A DNA stretch of 64,000 bases, from assembly GCF_000013025.1 (NCBI RefSeq), contig NC_008358.1:1612001-1676000 (forward strand), in the 5' to 3' direction. Positions 32,953 through 42,801 of the stretch are shown one piece after another. A program made the translations under genes and the position numbers. Within the stretch, counting starts at the first letter, position 1. Every line of letters begins with the position of its first letter. Source of the DNA: Hyphomonas neptunium ATCC 15444 (GTDB taxonomy: Bacteria > Pseudomonadota > Alphaproteobacteria > Caulobacterales > Hyphomonadaceae). The notes below the pieces were generated by a model. It was given only the letters and a program-made list of their open reading frames with translations. It was not told the DNA's origin and did not search any database.

Positions 32953-33983
32953 TGTGTCGTCTCCGGCGGGTGGCTGGCGGCAAGGCGCCTGGGCGCGAGC
33001 GGGCCGCCCCAGAACTCCGGCGCAGGCGGTCCAACCATACCCTTGCGGTAAACAAGTCCGTTGACCAGATCCGATCTGAGGGCAAGCGGACCGTCAAGGT
33101 CTGCAAACTCGCAGAGCTGCGCGATCGCAAATGCCGGAGCCATAGACAAGGATGTTCCCACCATATTGCCTACCATAAGTGCCTTGCCGGCCTTGCGGGC
33201 TTCGGCCGCCAGGGCAAGTGCCTCGGTGAGGCCGCCTGTCTTGTCCAGCTTGATATTGATCATATCATACCGCTCAAGCGCCTGGGAAAGCTCGCCGCGG
33301 TGAAGGCAGCTTTCGTCTGCACACAGAGGGACAGGAGATTTATAACCTTCAAGTTCGCTGTCGCCGCCCCGTGGCAGGGGCTGTTCGATCATGGCAACGC
33401 CCAGATCTGCCAGCGCATCTGCCGTTCTGCGCAGCTGCGCGAAACTGAAGCCCTCATTGGCGTCGATGATCAAAGTTGCATCGGGACGTGCCGCGCGAAT
33501 GGCCGCGACCCGCTCCACGGGCGTTTCGGCATCAAGCTTGATCTTGATCAGGGAGTAGTCAGCAGCTTTGGCGGCCTGCCGGGCCATTTCCTCGGCGCTG
33601 TTGATGCTGATCGTGAATGCAGTACGGACCGGATCGGGGGAAATCGAAAGCATGTCCCAGACGCCCCGTCCATCGAGGCGCGCGTCCAGATCCCATAAAG
33701 CGCAATCGAGCGCATTGCGGGCGCCGCCAGGGGGCAGGGCGCTCTGCAATTCTTCCCGTGTCATTCCCGCAAGGATGTCTCCGCGCACGAGCTCGATCTG
33801 TTCCAGCATGCCATCGGCGAAGTCATTGGTGTAATAGACGCCGCAGCCCTCGCCCCGGCCGGTGTGACCATCCTGCCCGATTTCAACAACCACCATGTCG
33901 ATCTTTTCAAAGACATGCCCCGTAATGCGAATAGGCGTGCGCAGGGGCCATGATGTTTTGTAAGCGCAGAAACTTCTATTCAT
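32949..33983 (-). CDS. Dipeptide epimerase (enolase superfamily, L-Ala-D/L-Glu epimerase-like)
   Basis: A 344-residue enolase-superfamily protein of the muconate-lactonizing subgroup. The catalytic K-x-K is in LIKIKLDAE, metal ligands are in LIIDANEGFS (Asp), MIEQPLPRG (Glu) and LCADESC (Asp), and the opposite lysine is in INIKLDKTGG. This complete set is that of dipeptide epimerases, which invert the alpha-carbon of the second residue of dipeptides such as L-Ala-D-Glu from peptidoglycan. The ATG at 33981-33983 starts MNRSFCAYKTSW. Next to a serine hydrolase, DUF819 transporter and TonB receptor, it indicates peptide scavenging; the true dipeptide is unknown. Confidence 0.9.
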   Translation of the reverse strand: MNRSFCAYKTSWPLRTPIRITGHVFEKIDMVVVEIGQDGHTGRGEGCGVYYTNDFADGMLEQIELVRGDILAGMTREELQSALPPGGARNALDCALWDLDARLDGRGVWDMLSISPDPVRTAFTISINSAEEMARQAAKAADYSLIKIKLDAETPVERVAAIRAARPDATLIIDANEGFSFAQLRRTADALADLGVAMIEQPLPRGGDSELEGYKSPVPLCADESCLHRGELSQALERYDMINIKLDKTGGLTEALALAAEARKAGKALMVGNMVGTSLSMAPAFAIAQLCEFADLDGPLALRSDLVNGLVYRKGMVGPPAPEFWGGPLAPRRLAASHPPETTH

Positions 33984-34072
33984 ATTCTGGTTCCGTGGAA
34001 GGAGGATCGCGGGCAGCACACAAAGTGGTTCGCGGACAGGGCGGACAAACATGTCAGCTGGACATGCTCTAT

Positions 34073-34111
34073 GAAAAAATGTCCGGCATCCGGAGGGTTC
34101 AGATGCCGGAC
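34073..34111 (-). terminator. Rho-independent terminator after the TonB receptor
   Basis: On the minus strand GTCCGGCATC pairs with GATGCCGGAC (34111-34102 with 34090-34081) and is followed by ATTTTTTC. It lies between the TonB receptor stop (34125) and the epimerase start (33983), so the receptor transcript should mostly end before the epimerase. Confidence 0.85.
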
Positions 34112-34124
34112 AAAGTCCCCTGTA

Positions 34125-36494
34125 CTAGTAGCGCAGGGAGAGACTGAGACCGAACGACCTCGGCCGGTTCACAGAGACCGAAATGGGCGCTGAATCCAGA
34201 ACGCCATCCGGACCGACGGACTGAGCCAGAACGTTCGCATCCACACGAACGGCTTCGACATCGTTCAGCAGGTTGGTTGCGAACAGGCTCGCTGACCAGC
34301 GGTCACTCTCAAGTCCGAGGCGCAGGTTCAGGATCTCAAGAGGATCAAGCTCCGAAGACCGATAGTTCTGCACATCAGAGTACCGCTCGCCGACATACTG
34401 AAACACGCCCGAAGATGTGATTTGCCAGGTATCATTCAGCGGGCGCGCATAGGTGTAGCCGGTCGAGAAGGAAAGCGAAGGCGCTTGGGGGGCTTCATTG
34501 CCTGATTTCAGGTCATAGAAGGGCGATGATGCGCCCGGAGGAAGCGTATTTGTAGTGGCGTAATTGCCTTTGAATTCTGTATCCAGAAGTGTTGCGTTCA
34601 GGAAACCGGAAAGCGTGTCGCTGAAACGGTAAGCCGTCTCAAACTCAAGGCCGATGATATCCTGATCCGGGCCGTTCACCACATTGGAAGCAGGCAACAT
34701 TACAAGGATCTGCGTATCCTTGAATCTGGTCTGGAATATGCCGGCATTCGTCGTGAGCGCGCCGCCCAACCAGGTTGCCTTGATGCCGCCTTCCAGAGTG
34801 ACAACCTCGTCCGCATCATAGCTCAGATTGTCATAAAAGACCGCGGGATCTCCGCCGGAAGTGGTCAGTGCGGCGACAGCCTGGCCGATCCCGCCGTTGC
34901 GTGTTCCTTCAGCAGCGCTGGCATAGATGAGCATGTCGTCATTGACATCAAACTCCACCCCGATGCGTGGAAGGGTTTTGGACAGCTTGAATTCAAACTC
35001 ATCTCCGAAGCCTGCGCCAACAAGAATGTCGATTGGAGATGCAAACCCGAGTGGATCAGACTCCGTCCAGGGAATAATGTTTCCGCCGCCATCAAATCTC
35101 GGATTGAGATTGATCACATTGTTCGTAACCAGCTTCACACTGACGGTATCATCGATATAGCGGGCCCCGGCGATGACACGGAATCGGTCTGTGATGCTGT
35201 AAGTGCCGTCAATGAAGCCTGAATACTGTTCCGAGTTGGTCGTGGTGAACTGGTCAAGAAGAAACCGTGAGGAAGGTGACGTTACGGGCGCGCAGCCCGC
35301 GCAATCCAGCGTCGCGCGCTCTTCAATGTCCTTGTCACGATAATAAAGCCCGCCTGTGAAGTTCAGCGGCCCTTCAAAGTCGGAGACAAATCGCAATTCC
35401 TGAGAGAACTGACTTTGCTCCCGGTCGACTGTCTGGAATGTGGTTGAGTCGATTGTGGTGCCGGGCGTATCGGAAGCGAAAAACGGCGCCAGGCCAAATG
35501 TATTGGAGGCGCTGAAGCGGGACTCTGAATTTGTCCGCTCATAATGGCCGGTGATGGATGTCACGCTCAACGGGCCGGCGTCATATGTGATGCGGCCGGA
35601 ATAGAGGTCGAAATCATCCTTGTACACACCGCTGAGAGGCGAAGCGGAAAAAATGAGATCTTCCGGGTCTGAGCCTGGATCAACCTGGCTTGATTCGCCC
35701 ATCTCATCGCGCATCAGGAAGGCCGACAGGCGCAGCTCAAGCTGGTCCGTCGGCCGAGCCAGCAGAACGGCCCTGCCTCCGATGCTGTCGAAATCGTTGA
35801 CGTCTTCGCCTTCAGCAGGATTGTCGATAAAGCCCTCATCCTTACGATAGAAGCCCGAGACCCGAAGGCCTGCCTTTCCCGGCGCAAAGATCAGCGAGGT
35901 CGCGTTTTCACCGCTATAAGCGATGCCGCCATCCGTGATGGATTCGACCTGGCCGCGGGCATACCCCGTTACGGTTGAGCCATCGAGATAAGGGTCATTG
36001 GTGAAGTAGCGAACGACGCCGCCAACAGCGCCTTCACCGAAAAGGGTAGGCTGGGGCCCCCGGATGATCTCAACGCGATTGAGATCAACGGAACTGAAGT
36101 CACGCTGGAGGCCAGGCGCTGCGACTGACACCTCATCCAGGAAGATGCTGTAAAGAGAGCTGGTCGAATAGAGGGCATCCGGCTTTGAATCGACGACGCC
36201 GCGAATGGCAATATTGTTCGCATTCTGCTGCGATTTGACGTTCTGAACACCCGCGACGAGTCGGCTGATATCGTCAAAATCCCGGATGCCGAGACGTTCA
36301 ATATCTTCATCAGAGATCGCCGCCACGCTGGCCCCGATGTCCTGCGTGGATTCTGCTTTGAAGCGGGCTGTAACCACAACACCGTCCAGGACGTAGGGCT
36401 CCTGTGCGGAGGGTTCTTCCTGCCCCCAGGCCGGTAAGGTCAATCCAATAATGCTTACGCAAGCCAGCAGCTGCGCCCTCGTACCCTGTTGCAT
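34125..36494 (-). CDS. TonB-dependent outer-membrane receptor
   Basis: A 789-residue receptor. It has a signal peptide (LLACVSIIGLTLPAWGQ), a plug domain starting VVVTARFKAESTQDIGAS and containing the NRVEIIRGPQPTLFGEGAVGG block, and a 22-stranded barrel ending in the aromatic signature FGLSLSLRY. The length and plug motifs are those of siderophore/oligosaccharide-type TonB receptors in Caulobacterales. It precedes the dipeptide-epimerase cluster on the same strand but is separated by a terminator. It probably imports the peptide or precursor used by that cluster; the ligand is unproven. Confidence 0.93.
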   Translation of the reverse strand: MQQGTRAQLLACVSIIGLTLPAWGQEEPSAQEPYVLDGVVVTARFKAESTQDIGASVAAISDEDIERLGIRDFDDISRLVAGVQNVKSQQNANNIAIRGVVDSKPDALYSTSSLYSIFLDEVSVAAPGLQRDFSSVDLNRVEIIRGPQPTLFGEGAVGGVVRYFTNDPYLDGSTVTGYARGQVESITDGGIAYSGENATSLIFAPGKAGLRVSGFYRKDEGFIDNPAEGEDVNDFDSIGGRAVLLARPTDQLELRLSAFLMRDEMGESSQVDPGSDPEDLIFSASPLSGVYKDDFDLYSGRITYDAGPLSVTSITGHYERTNSESRFSASNTFGLAPFFASDTPGTTIDSTTFQTVDREQSQFSQELRFVSDFEGPLNFTGGLYYRDKDIEERATLDCAGCAPVTSPSSRFLLDQFTTTNSEQYSGFIDGTYSITDRFRVIAGARYIDDTVSVKLVTNNVINLNPRFDGGGNIIPWTESDPLGFASPIDILVGAGFGDEFEFKLSKTLPRIGVEFDVNDDMLIYASAAEGTRNGGIGQAVAALTTSGGDPAVFYDNLSYDADEVVTLEGGIKATWLGGALTTNAGIFQTRFKDTQILVMLPASNVVNGPDQDIIGLEFETAYRFSDTLSGFLNATLLDTEFKGNYATTNTLPPGASSPFYDLKSGNEAPQAPSLSFSTGYTYARPLNDTWQITSSGVFQYVGERYSDVQNYRSSELDPLEILNLRLGLESDRWSASLFATNLLNDVEAVRVDANVLAQSVGPDGVLDSAPISVSVNRPRSFGLSLSLRY

Positions 36495-36705
36495 AGCGTC
36501 CTCTCTTTTATGGTGCTGTTAAAAAATAAGACACGGTTATTGAAAATTACAACAGTTTTATGGCCCCAGCGAAGAGGATCTTTGAATTGCCCGCTTAATG
36601 GGCGCGTGCAGGTTGATGTCGCGCACGCCGATTGCCTCACTTTTATGGAAGGCGATCTGCACCCTCGCTTCTGCGGTAGCCCTTATCAGCGCCTGCGCGC
36701 CTCCT

Positions 36706-37191
36706 TCAGGTCTTTCCCGAAGTTTCCGTTACAGGAAGGGCGGTGTCGTTCTTGATCTGCGACAATGCTACTGAACTGCGGACTTCAGCGACGCCATTGA
36801 GCGTGGAGAGCTTCTCAAAGAACAGCTTCTCGTATGCGAAAATGTCTTTAACAGCGATCTTCAGGAAGAAATCCTGACTGCCCAGAACGACAAAGCATTC
36901 GAGTACATTCGGAATTTCCCGGATACGTTCGGCGACGTCTTCCAGATTGGAACGTCCGTGGGCGGTTAGTTTTACATTTGCCAGAATGATGGTCTCGCAC
37001 CCCACCGCCCTGGCGTCGACCAGAGCGACCCTTTTCCGGATCACACCTTCTTCTTCCAGGCGCTGTACTCGCCGCCAGCATGCCGTCTGAGACAATCCCA
37101 CTTTTTCCCCGAGGGCGCTGGCTGACAGACTCGCGTCGGCCTGGAGCTCTTCAAGTATCCGGCGGTCAATTCGGTCGATGGAGGTAGTCAA
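36706..37191 (-). CDS. Lrp/AsnC family transcriptional regulator
   Basis: A 161-residue protein with the N-terminal AsnC-type HTH (RRILEELQADASLSASAL then VGLSQTACWRRVQRLE) and the C-terminal RAM (ligand-binding) domain, including VLGSQDFFLKIAVKDI. These regulators respond to amino acids. The gene is divergent from the small ORF and leucine dehydrogenase operon, with 137 bases between, which fits control of branched-chain amino acid catabolism. Its C-terminus also faces the TonB receptor gene. Confidence 0.93.
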   Translation of the reverse strand: MTTSIDRIDRRILEELQADASLSASALGEKVGLSQTACWRRVQRLEEEGVIRKRVALVDARAVGCETIILANVKLTAHGRSNLEDVAERIREIPNVLECFVVLGSQDFFLKIAVKDIFAYEKLFFEKLSTLNGVAEVRSSVALSQIKNDTALPVTETSGKT

Positions 37192-37328
37192 TTTTTATGC
37201 TCCTGAATCTGATGGCGCGCAATATCGTTGCATTTAAATCCTCAAAAATCGAGAGCAAGCAAGCACATTGCGCGGATTCCCAGCTATATATTGCAACAAA
37301 TATGCATTCCGGTTTGCAGGGGTTTGAA

Positions 37329-37616
37329 ATGGATGAGGGCGCCAGAGATGAGATGGTTCAGCCCCTCAGGGTGCGTCTTGAAATCCTTGCCGGCGGCGTT
37401 TTTGCGCCCGTGAAGATGCTGGAGCTGTTTGCGGCGATCGGGTGTCTGCCCGATGATTTCCTGATCCGTCGAGATGAAGCCGCTGATAGTTGGGTCGTGA
37501 CGCTGACCGCAGACTCCTCTCCCTGCACTGAGCGGGTATTTGCCAAAATTGAAGCCCTGCCGGGACTTCTGGCCTTTGGGCGATCACATAATTCAGCGAG
37601 GAACTGCCATGTTTGA
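37329..37616 (+). CDS. Small ACT-like protein preceding leucine dehydrogenase
   Basis: A 95-residue protein starting MDEGARDEMVQP at the ATG 37329, the start with the better upstream GGGG. The segment VRLEILAGGVFAPVKMLEL followed by SWVVTLTADSSPCTERV has the beta-alpha-beta pattern and length of an ACT-type regulatory domain, but the match is loose. The stop overlaps the ATG of the leucine dehydrogenase gene (ATG at 37609). It may modulate that enzyme or be a degenerate domain. I do not recognise it as a named family. Confidence 0.6.
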   Translation: MDEGARDEMVQPLRVRLEILAGGVFAPVKMLELFAAIGCLPDDFLIRRDEAADSWVVTLTADSSPCTERVFAKIEALPGLLAFGRSHNSARNCHV

Positions 37617-38697
37617 ACATGAAAGCTATGACGGTCACGAGCAGGTGGTGCACGTACAGGACGCGGCGTCGGGCCTGAAAGCAATTATTGCGCTTCATTC
37701 CACGGCGCTGGGGCCTGCGGGAGGTGGGTGCAGGCTCTGGCATTATGAGGATCCCGGCAAAGCGCTGACGGATGCTTTAAGGCTCTCGCGCGGTATGTCC
37801 TACAAAAACGCGCTGGCCGGACTCCAGATGGGGGGCGGCAAAGCCGTTATCCTGGGACCTGTGCCAGACGACAGGCGCCAGGCCGTTTTCGAGGCTTTCG
37901 GGGATGCGGTGAACCGCCTGGGCGGGCGTTATGTGACTGCTGAAGATGTGGGGGTCGGGGTTTCCGACATGAAGATGGTCGGTGCGCGCACGAAGTTCGT
38001 GTCCGGATTATCTGAAGAGGGCGGCGTAGGGGGCGATCCTTCGCCCTACACGGCCAGAGGGGTTCGCCTGGCGATGGAAGCGGTTGCCCTGCATGTTCTT
38101 GGAGCCAGGTCGCTGGAGGGGGTCCGCGTCGCGGTGCAGGGACTTGGAGGTGTCGGGGCAAATCTTTGCCGTGAACTGAGTGAGCGCGGTGCAAAATTGA
38201 TTGTGGCGGATATCAATCAACAGCGCGTGGAGCGCATCTGCGACGAGTTCCGCGCCGAACGTGCGGAGGCGGAAACAATTCTGTTCTCGGAGGTGGACAT
38301 CCTTGCCCCATGCGCGCTCGGTGGTGTGATGACAGAGGCGAGCGTGCCAAAGGTGCGCGCCAGGGCTGTTGTCGGCGGGGCTAACAATCAGCTTCTGAAC
38401 GCGGCAGCCGGGCAGATGCTTTTCGATCGTCAGATTACCTACGCGCCTGATTACCTCGTCAACGCGGGCGGGATCATTATGGTCGCCGCTGAGTATTTTG
38501 GTACCCACTCGCAGGCTGGCGTTCTTGCGGATGTGGAGCGCATATTTGACAGGACATGCCAGGTGCTTCTGAGTTCGCGGAAGACGGGAGCGCCGCCTCA
38601 CTTGATTGCGGACCATATGGCCGCCAAGGTCATCGAAACGGCGCGACAGGCAGAGCCCGGCCGTCCGGCTGTTTCCCGCGCCGAGAACTTTGTGTAG
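37609..38697 (+). CDS. Leucine dehydrogenase (Glu/Leu/Phe/Val dehydrogenase family)
   Basis: A 362-residue NAD-dependent amino-acid dehydrogenase. The glycine-rich substrate region GPAGGGCRLWHY and the catalytic lysines in SYKNALAGLQMGGGKAVI are complete. The dinucleotide fold is signalled by VAVQGLGGVGANLCREL. The length equals that of leucine dehydrogenases (~360). The reaction is reversible oxidative deamination of branched-chain amino acids to 2-oxo acids. Coupling to the ACT-like gene and the divergent Lrp/AsnC regulator indicates amino-acid control. Phenylalanine or valine as substrate cannot be excluded. Confidence 0.9.
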   Translation: MFEHESYDGHEQVVHVQDAASGLKAIIALHSTALGPAGGGCRLWHYEDPGKALTDALRLSRGMSYKNALAGLQMGGGKAVILGPVPDDRRQAVFEAFGDAVNRLGGRYVTAEDVGVGVSDMKMVGARTKFVSGLSEEGGVGGDPSPYTARGVRLAMEAVALHVLGARSLEGVRVAVQGLGGVGANLCRELSERGAKLIVADINQQRVERICDEFRAERAEAETILFSEVDILAPCALGGVMTEASVPKVRARAVVGGANNQLLNAAAGQMLFDRQITYAPDYLVNAGGIIMVAAEYFGTHSQAGVLADVERIFDRTCQVLLSSRKTGAPPHLIADHMAAKVIETARQAEPGRPAVSRAENFV

Positions 38698-38712
38698 CGC
38701 ATGACAATGATC

Positions 38713-38741
38713 CTCATCACCGCCCAGAGGCCGGTGATGAG
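38713..38741. terminator. Strong hairpin between two convergent genes
   Basis: CTCATCACCG pairs with CGGTGATGAG in the 89-base gap between the leucine dehydrogenase stop (38697) and the TauE/SafE stop (38787). It has no T-run on either side, so Rho-dependent or weak bidirectional termination is more likely than intrinsic termination. Confidence 0.5.
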
Positions 38742-38786
38742 CGCGCAGCAGGCTCAGTTGCCGTATTGACCCGGACGGTTGCTCGC

Positions 38787-39632
38787 TCAGTGTCCAAGCG
38801 AGTTGAAAAGAACAATCGCGGATGTCGCCACCAGATAGATGCCGAACACCTTCTTCAGGATAGGTCCATTGAGCTTGTGCGCCAGCTTGGCCCCGGCTGG
38901 CGCCGTGATGAACGACATCGCCGAAATCGCGCCAACGGCCAGCAGGTTGATATAGCCAAACGAACCGAACGGCAGCTCATCATGGCTGACAATTCCCAGG
39001 ATTGCGAAACCGAGCGCGCCGGGCAGGGCGATAACGATCCCGAAGCCTGCCGCCGTAGCCACCGCCTGGTGAATGGATCGCCCGCAGGATGTCATGACCA
39101 GAACGGCGATAGTGCCCCCGCCAATTCCCAGCAGGGCTGAGAACGCACCCAGAAAGGTTGCGATCCCGCCCCGGATCATGCTGCCCGGCATGTCACGCGC
39201 CACCGCCTCCTTGGGCTGAAGGACGGGCCAGATGAAGTGCAATCCCATAAGGAACACGCCGCCGGAGAAGATCCACTTCATTGCCTGGCCATCCATGAAG
39301 CTTGCCAGGAGAATGCCGAAAAATGCCCCCAGCATCAGCCAGGGGGTCCAGTCGCGCAGAACCTTGTAATCCACCGCGCCATGGCGTGTGTGCGCCTGCA
39401 GAGACCTTGCAGAGGTAACGATAATGGTCGCGAGCGAGCTTCCGATGGCAATATGTGTCGTAGTTTGAGGAGCGACCCCGAAAAATTCAAATACGAGCAA
39501 CAGGGCAGGCACCACAACGAAGCCGCCGCCTATGCCGAAAAGGCCCGCAACAAATCCGGCAATAAGTCCTGCCACAAGCAGTACGCTGATCAGCTGTACC
39601 ACCTGGACGAAATCGGCTTCAGAACCAAGCAT
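38787..39632 (-). CDS. TauE/SafE family sulfite/organosulfonate exporter
   Basis: A 281-residue membrane protein with about eight hydrophobic segments. The two internal repeats of the family are visible as FVAGLFGIGGGFVVVPALL near the N-terminus and FLGAFSALLGIGGGTIAVL around residue 160, each with the G-I-G-G-G motif. The start at 39632 (MLGSEADFVQ) is used because upstream sequence is not hydrophobic and lacks a better start. Family members export sulfite, sulfonates or other small anions. The gene is convergent with leucine dehydrogenase and 143 bases from the TonB receptor stop. Its substrate is unknown. Confidence 0.9.
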   Translation of the reverse strand: MLGSEADFVQVVQLISVLLVAGLIAGFVAGLFGIGGGFVVVPALLLVFEFFGVAPQTTTHIAIGSSLATIIVTSARSLQAHTRHGAVDYKVLRDWTPWLMLGAFFGILLASFMDGQAMKWIFSGGVFLMGLHFIWPVLQPKEAVARDMPGSMIRGGIATFLGAFSALLGIGGGTIAVLVMTSCGRSIHQAVATAAGFGIVIALPGALGFAILGIVSHDELPFGSFGYINLLAVGAISAMSFITAPAGAKLAHKLNGPILKKVFGIYLVATSAIVLFNSLGH

Positions 39633-39775
39633 GATGTTCTGTCGGTATCCCTGTGTATCTTTGAGAAAAATGTTCGGGCTGGCCCGTTTCAAACGGTTGG
39701 GAGGGGGCGGCTTTCGCCTCCCCCTCACCGTAAATTTCAGCGATTGCGTCTTGGCGGTTTCGCCGGGATTGCTCC

Positions 39776-42415
39776 TTAGAACTCCACCACGCCTTTGAGG
39801 TAGTAATATCCGCCCTGCCAGTCGACGACGGAGTCCGACAGATAAAGGCGGCCGCAGCAGCTATCGCCTCGCAAGGTGCTTTCATCAGGATACTGATCGA
39901 AGATGTTGCGTGCGCCCAGCGAGATACGGTACATCTCGTCGAAGGTGTAGGTTGCCTCCAGATCGACCTGGATCACAGGGTCGAATTCCTGATACTCCAG
40001 TGCGCCATTCAGACCGGAATTGTTCGAGTTGGTCGAGGACCCGTAATAGTTGGCGCGGGCGAGGAGCGAGAACGGCCCGGTTTCGTGCTTGGCCGTAAAC
40101 ACGCCGCGCCATTTCGGTGTGCCCTCCAGAAAGTCATACTGGCTTTCCGCATTGAACACGCTCGGAACGTCCCCATCGAATTCCGTCTTGTTGTAGTTCA
40201 CAGAGCCCGTGAGGCTGGTGCTCGCCCCGTTCGCCCAGCCCAGCGCATAGGTCGCAACGACGTCCACCCCTTCAGTTTTCGTGTCAAACAGGTTCTGGAA
40301 GTAGAACACGCCTCCAATCGTCTCTGCTCCGACAACGCCTGCCTCAACGAGGCTGAGATAGTTGTCGTAAGAGGGGCCCGCTCCCGGATTTGTCGAAACA
40401 GTCTGTGTGGAGATCGCATTGATCCGGTCTTCAAGATCAATGCGGTAATAGTCGATGGAGAGCGAGAAAGCATCGAAACTGCCCGTCGCGCCCAGCGTGT
40501 AGTTGACCGACTTTTCTGGGGCCAACGGTTCGGCGCCCAACGCAGCGGCGATGGGCCCGCCGGCTGGGAACAGGCCGGTTGCAACCGGAACGCCATCGGG
40601 AAGGCGGGTGGAAACGTTGGTCGTTCCCTGCTGGCCCGGCGATGGCGCGCGGAAACCCGTGCCAAGCGATCCCCTCAGGGCGATTGCGTCTGTCAGGTTG
40701 AACCGGCCCGCGACCTTGCCAACCACTTCGGAGTCGAAGTCCGAATAATCTTCAAAGCGAACAGCGCCCTGAAGGAACAGCCGGTCGGTGATGTCTGCGC
40801 TGACATCGGCATAAGCAGCGAAGGAATCCCGCGCATACTCGCCTGAGAATTCCGGAGAATAGCCAGGGAACCCGTTCGCGCCGACGCCCACGATCTGATA
40901 GACCGGATCATCCGAGTCCGCGCAATTCAGCGTAGAGCCATTGGCAATGACCAGCGCGCCCGCGGCGGTTGGAACGGCTGCTTCATCTTCGCCTGTGCAT
41001 AGTCCCCAGGGATCGCTGACGGCATATGGACCCGCTGCGTAGGAGTTTTCCGCGCCCTGAACAATTTCATAGGTTTCATCCAGATAGCTGAGCCCGAAAG
41101 CAAACAGCACCGGCTCGGCAAGACCAAGCTCAAACTCCTTGCCGAAATCGGCCTGGAACTGTATCTCCTCGTTGATCAGATCGCCCGGCTGAAATTCCGT
41201 CGGAGAATCCGGTCCCATCGACGGGTTGATCGTGTTGGTGAGCGTGTACTTGACCTTGGAATTGCCCAGCCGGCCGCTGAGATCATACGTAAACCCATCC
41301 CAGATTTCGCCTTTCAGACCGCCCACGAAAGAATAGTCAATCACATCGCCGATAAACCTGGGGGCAAAGCCGCCCGGAAACTTTTCAAGCGGGCTGTAGA
41401 TCGAACCATCGGCCTCGCGCAGATCCTCGATCGTGCCGTTGCCGGGATAACGATAGAAGAATGTGCCGTCGGCAGAGCTTTTGGAATAGTTCCCGAATGC
41501 GTAAAGCGAGGCATTGGGCGAAAGCTCATAGCCCGTATTGAGGAACATACGAATTGCGTCGGCGTTTGGCTGTCCCCATTGCTGCGCGTCACTGATGCCG
41601 TGGAATTCCTGCGAGTTCGCGATCATTGCTTCGTAATACGCATCAGACGGCGCGCTATACCGAGGGTCGGTCGGATCAAGACAGAAATAATCTTCGCAAT
41701 ATTGCACGCCCCGGTGTGTCGAGGACTGATCTGACGCTTCGCCAGACAGGTTGAAGAAACCCGCTTCTCCCAGCGCGGCCCCGAAATTGGCGGCGAAGGT
41801 GGTCTGGAACCCGTCGCCTTCGTAATACTGGCCCATCTCGGCTGTCAGCATTGCCCCATCAGGGGCATCTTTCAGAATGAAGTTGATCACCCCTGCGATG
41901 GCGTCCGATCCGTATTGCGCTGCGGCCCCGTCGCGCAATACTTCAACGGATTTCAGCGCGATGGCGGGAATGGTGGCAATGTCGGGCCCCTGAGTGCCCG
42001 ATCCGCCGATAGAAACAAGCGCGGCGCGGTGGCGGCGCTTGGAGTTGACCAGAACCAGTGTCTTGTCGGTCGGCATGCCGCGAAGGCTCGCCGGGCGAAT
42101 GAACGTGCCGCCATCAGAAATAGGCTGGCGCGCGAGCGAGTAGGAGGGAACCAGAGTCTTGAGGATATCATTTGCGTCCGTGAACGGTACATCAATGATC
42201 TCGTCGCTGCTGAGAACGTCAATCGGAACGGCCGAGTCGGCAATTGTGCGCGGCCGGCCCCTCGCTCCTGTAACAACGATTTTCTCCTGAATGGAGGCTG
42301 CCTCGTCTTCATTCTCGGTAACGGCAGGCTCCTGCGCCGCTGCATGCGGCCCCATCATCAGGCCGCTGACCCCGACTGCACATGCCATTAGATAGGCGCG
42401 CAACGAATGCTTCAT
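39776..42415 (-). CDS. TonB-dependent outer-membrane receptor
   Basis: An 879-residue receptor beginning MKHSLRAYLMACAVGVSG with a signal peptide ending near AAAQ. The plug has KIVVTGARGRPRTIADSAVP and VEVLRDGAAAQYGSDAIAGV, the hallmark of the large TonB receptors with extended barrels seen in Caulobacter-type bacteria. The C-terminal signature is YYYLKGVVEF. The length of about 880 fits receptors for larger or carbohydrate-type ligands rather than compact siderophore receptors. It is followed on the same strand by the TauE/SafE exporter gene. No local regulator or TonB-ExbBD genes are present. Confidence 0.93.
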   Translation of the reverse strand: MKHSLRAYLMACAVGVSGLMMGPHAAAQEPAVTENEDEAASIQEKIVVTGARGRPRTIADSAVPIDVLSSDEIIDVPFTDANDILKTLVPSYSLARQPISDGGTFIRPASLRGMPTDKTLVLVNSKRRHRAALVSIGGSGTQGPDIATIPAIALKSVEVLRDGAAAQYGSDAIAGVINFILKDAPDGAMLTAEMGQYYEGDGFQTTFAANFGAALGEAGFFNLSGEASDQSSTHRGVQYCEDYFCLDPTDPRYSAPSDAYYEAMIANSQEFHGISDAQQWGQPNADAIRMFLNTGYELSPNASLYAFGNYSKSSADGTFFYRYPGNGTIEDLREADGSIYSPLEKFPGGFAPRFIGDVIDYSFVGGLKGEIWDGFTYDLSGRLGNSKVKYTLTNTINPSMGPDSPTEFQPGDLINEEIQFQADFGKEFELGLAEPVLFAFGLSYLDETYEIVQGAENSYAAGPYAVSDPWGLCTGEDEAAVPTAAGALVIANGSTLNCADSDDPVYQIVGVGANGFPGYSPEFSGEYARDSFAAYADVSADITDRLFLQGAVRFEDYSDFDSEVVGKVAGRFNLTDAIALRGSLGTGFRAPSPGQQGTTNVSTRLPDGVPVATGLFPAGGPIAAALGAEPLAPEKSVNYTLGATGSFDAFSLSIDYYRIDLEDRINAISTQTVSTNPGAGPSYDNYLSLVEAGVVGAETIGGVFYFQNLFDTKTEGVDVVATYALGWANGASTSLTGSVNYNKTEFDGDVPSVFNAESQYDFLEGTPKWRGVFTAKHETGPFSLLARANYYGSSTNSNNSGLNGALEYQEFDPVIQVDLEATYTFDEMYRISLGARNIFDQYPDESTLRGDSCCGRLYLSDSVVDWQGGYYYLKGVVEF

Positions 42416-42801
42416 TGAAAATACCCCTCGTCCGAGTTTTGACCATCGCCAGGTCCGGTGCATCCCCGCAGGACCGATCGGCGATAGCCCGCCCGCTTCC
42501 GCAGGCTTGGCTGAACACAGTCCGCTGTAGTGAGATCACCGCTAGGTAATCTGTAAGCGGACGTACAAATTGCGATAAAGTCCGGCCTCTGCGCTTTGAA
42601 GCATGTCCGGCTGGCGCCGCCTGTGTCGCCAGAATGCCGGCCGTCTTGGCGGCCGGGTGTCCTTCATTGAACACACCTCAAGAAAGGCCGGGGTTGTCAT
42701 GAGCCGCAATGATTTTGAGCCAACATTTTGTCGCTTCGATCATCGCGGCCCAGTAATGTTGCACTGCCGCACGAATTTCGCGCAGGCCGTATCTGTAGCA
42801 A
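42416..42801. other. Gene-free stretch between TonB receptor and ANTAR gene
   Basis: No convincing gene. It should contain the TonB receptor promoter (minus strand, right of 42415) and the 3' end of the ANTAR transcript. I could not single out -35/-10 boxes. Confidence 0.5.
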
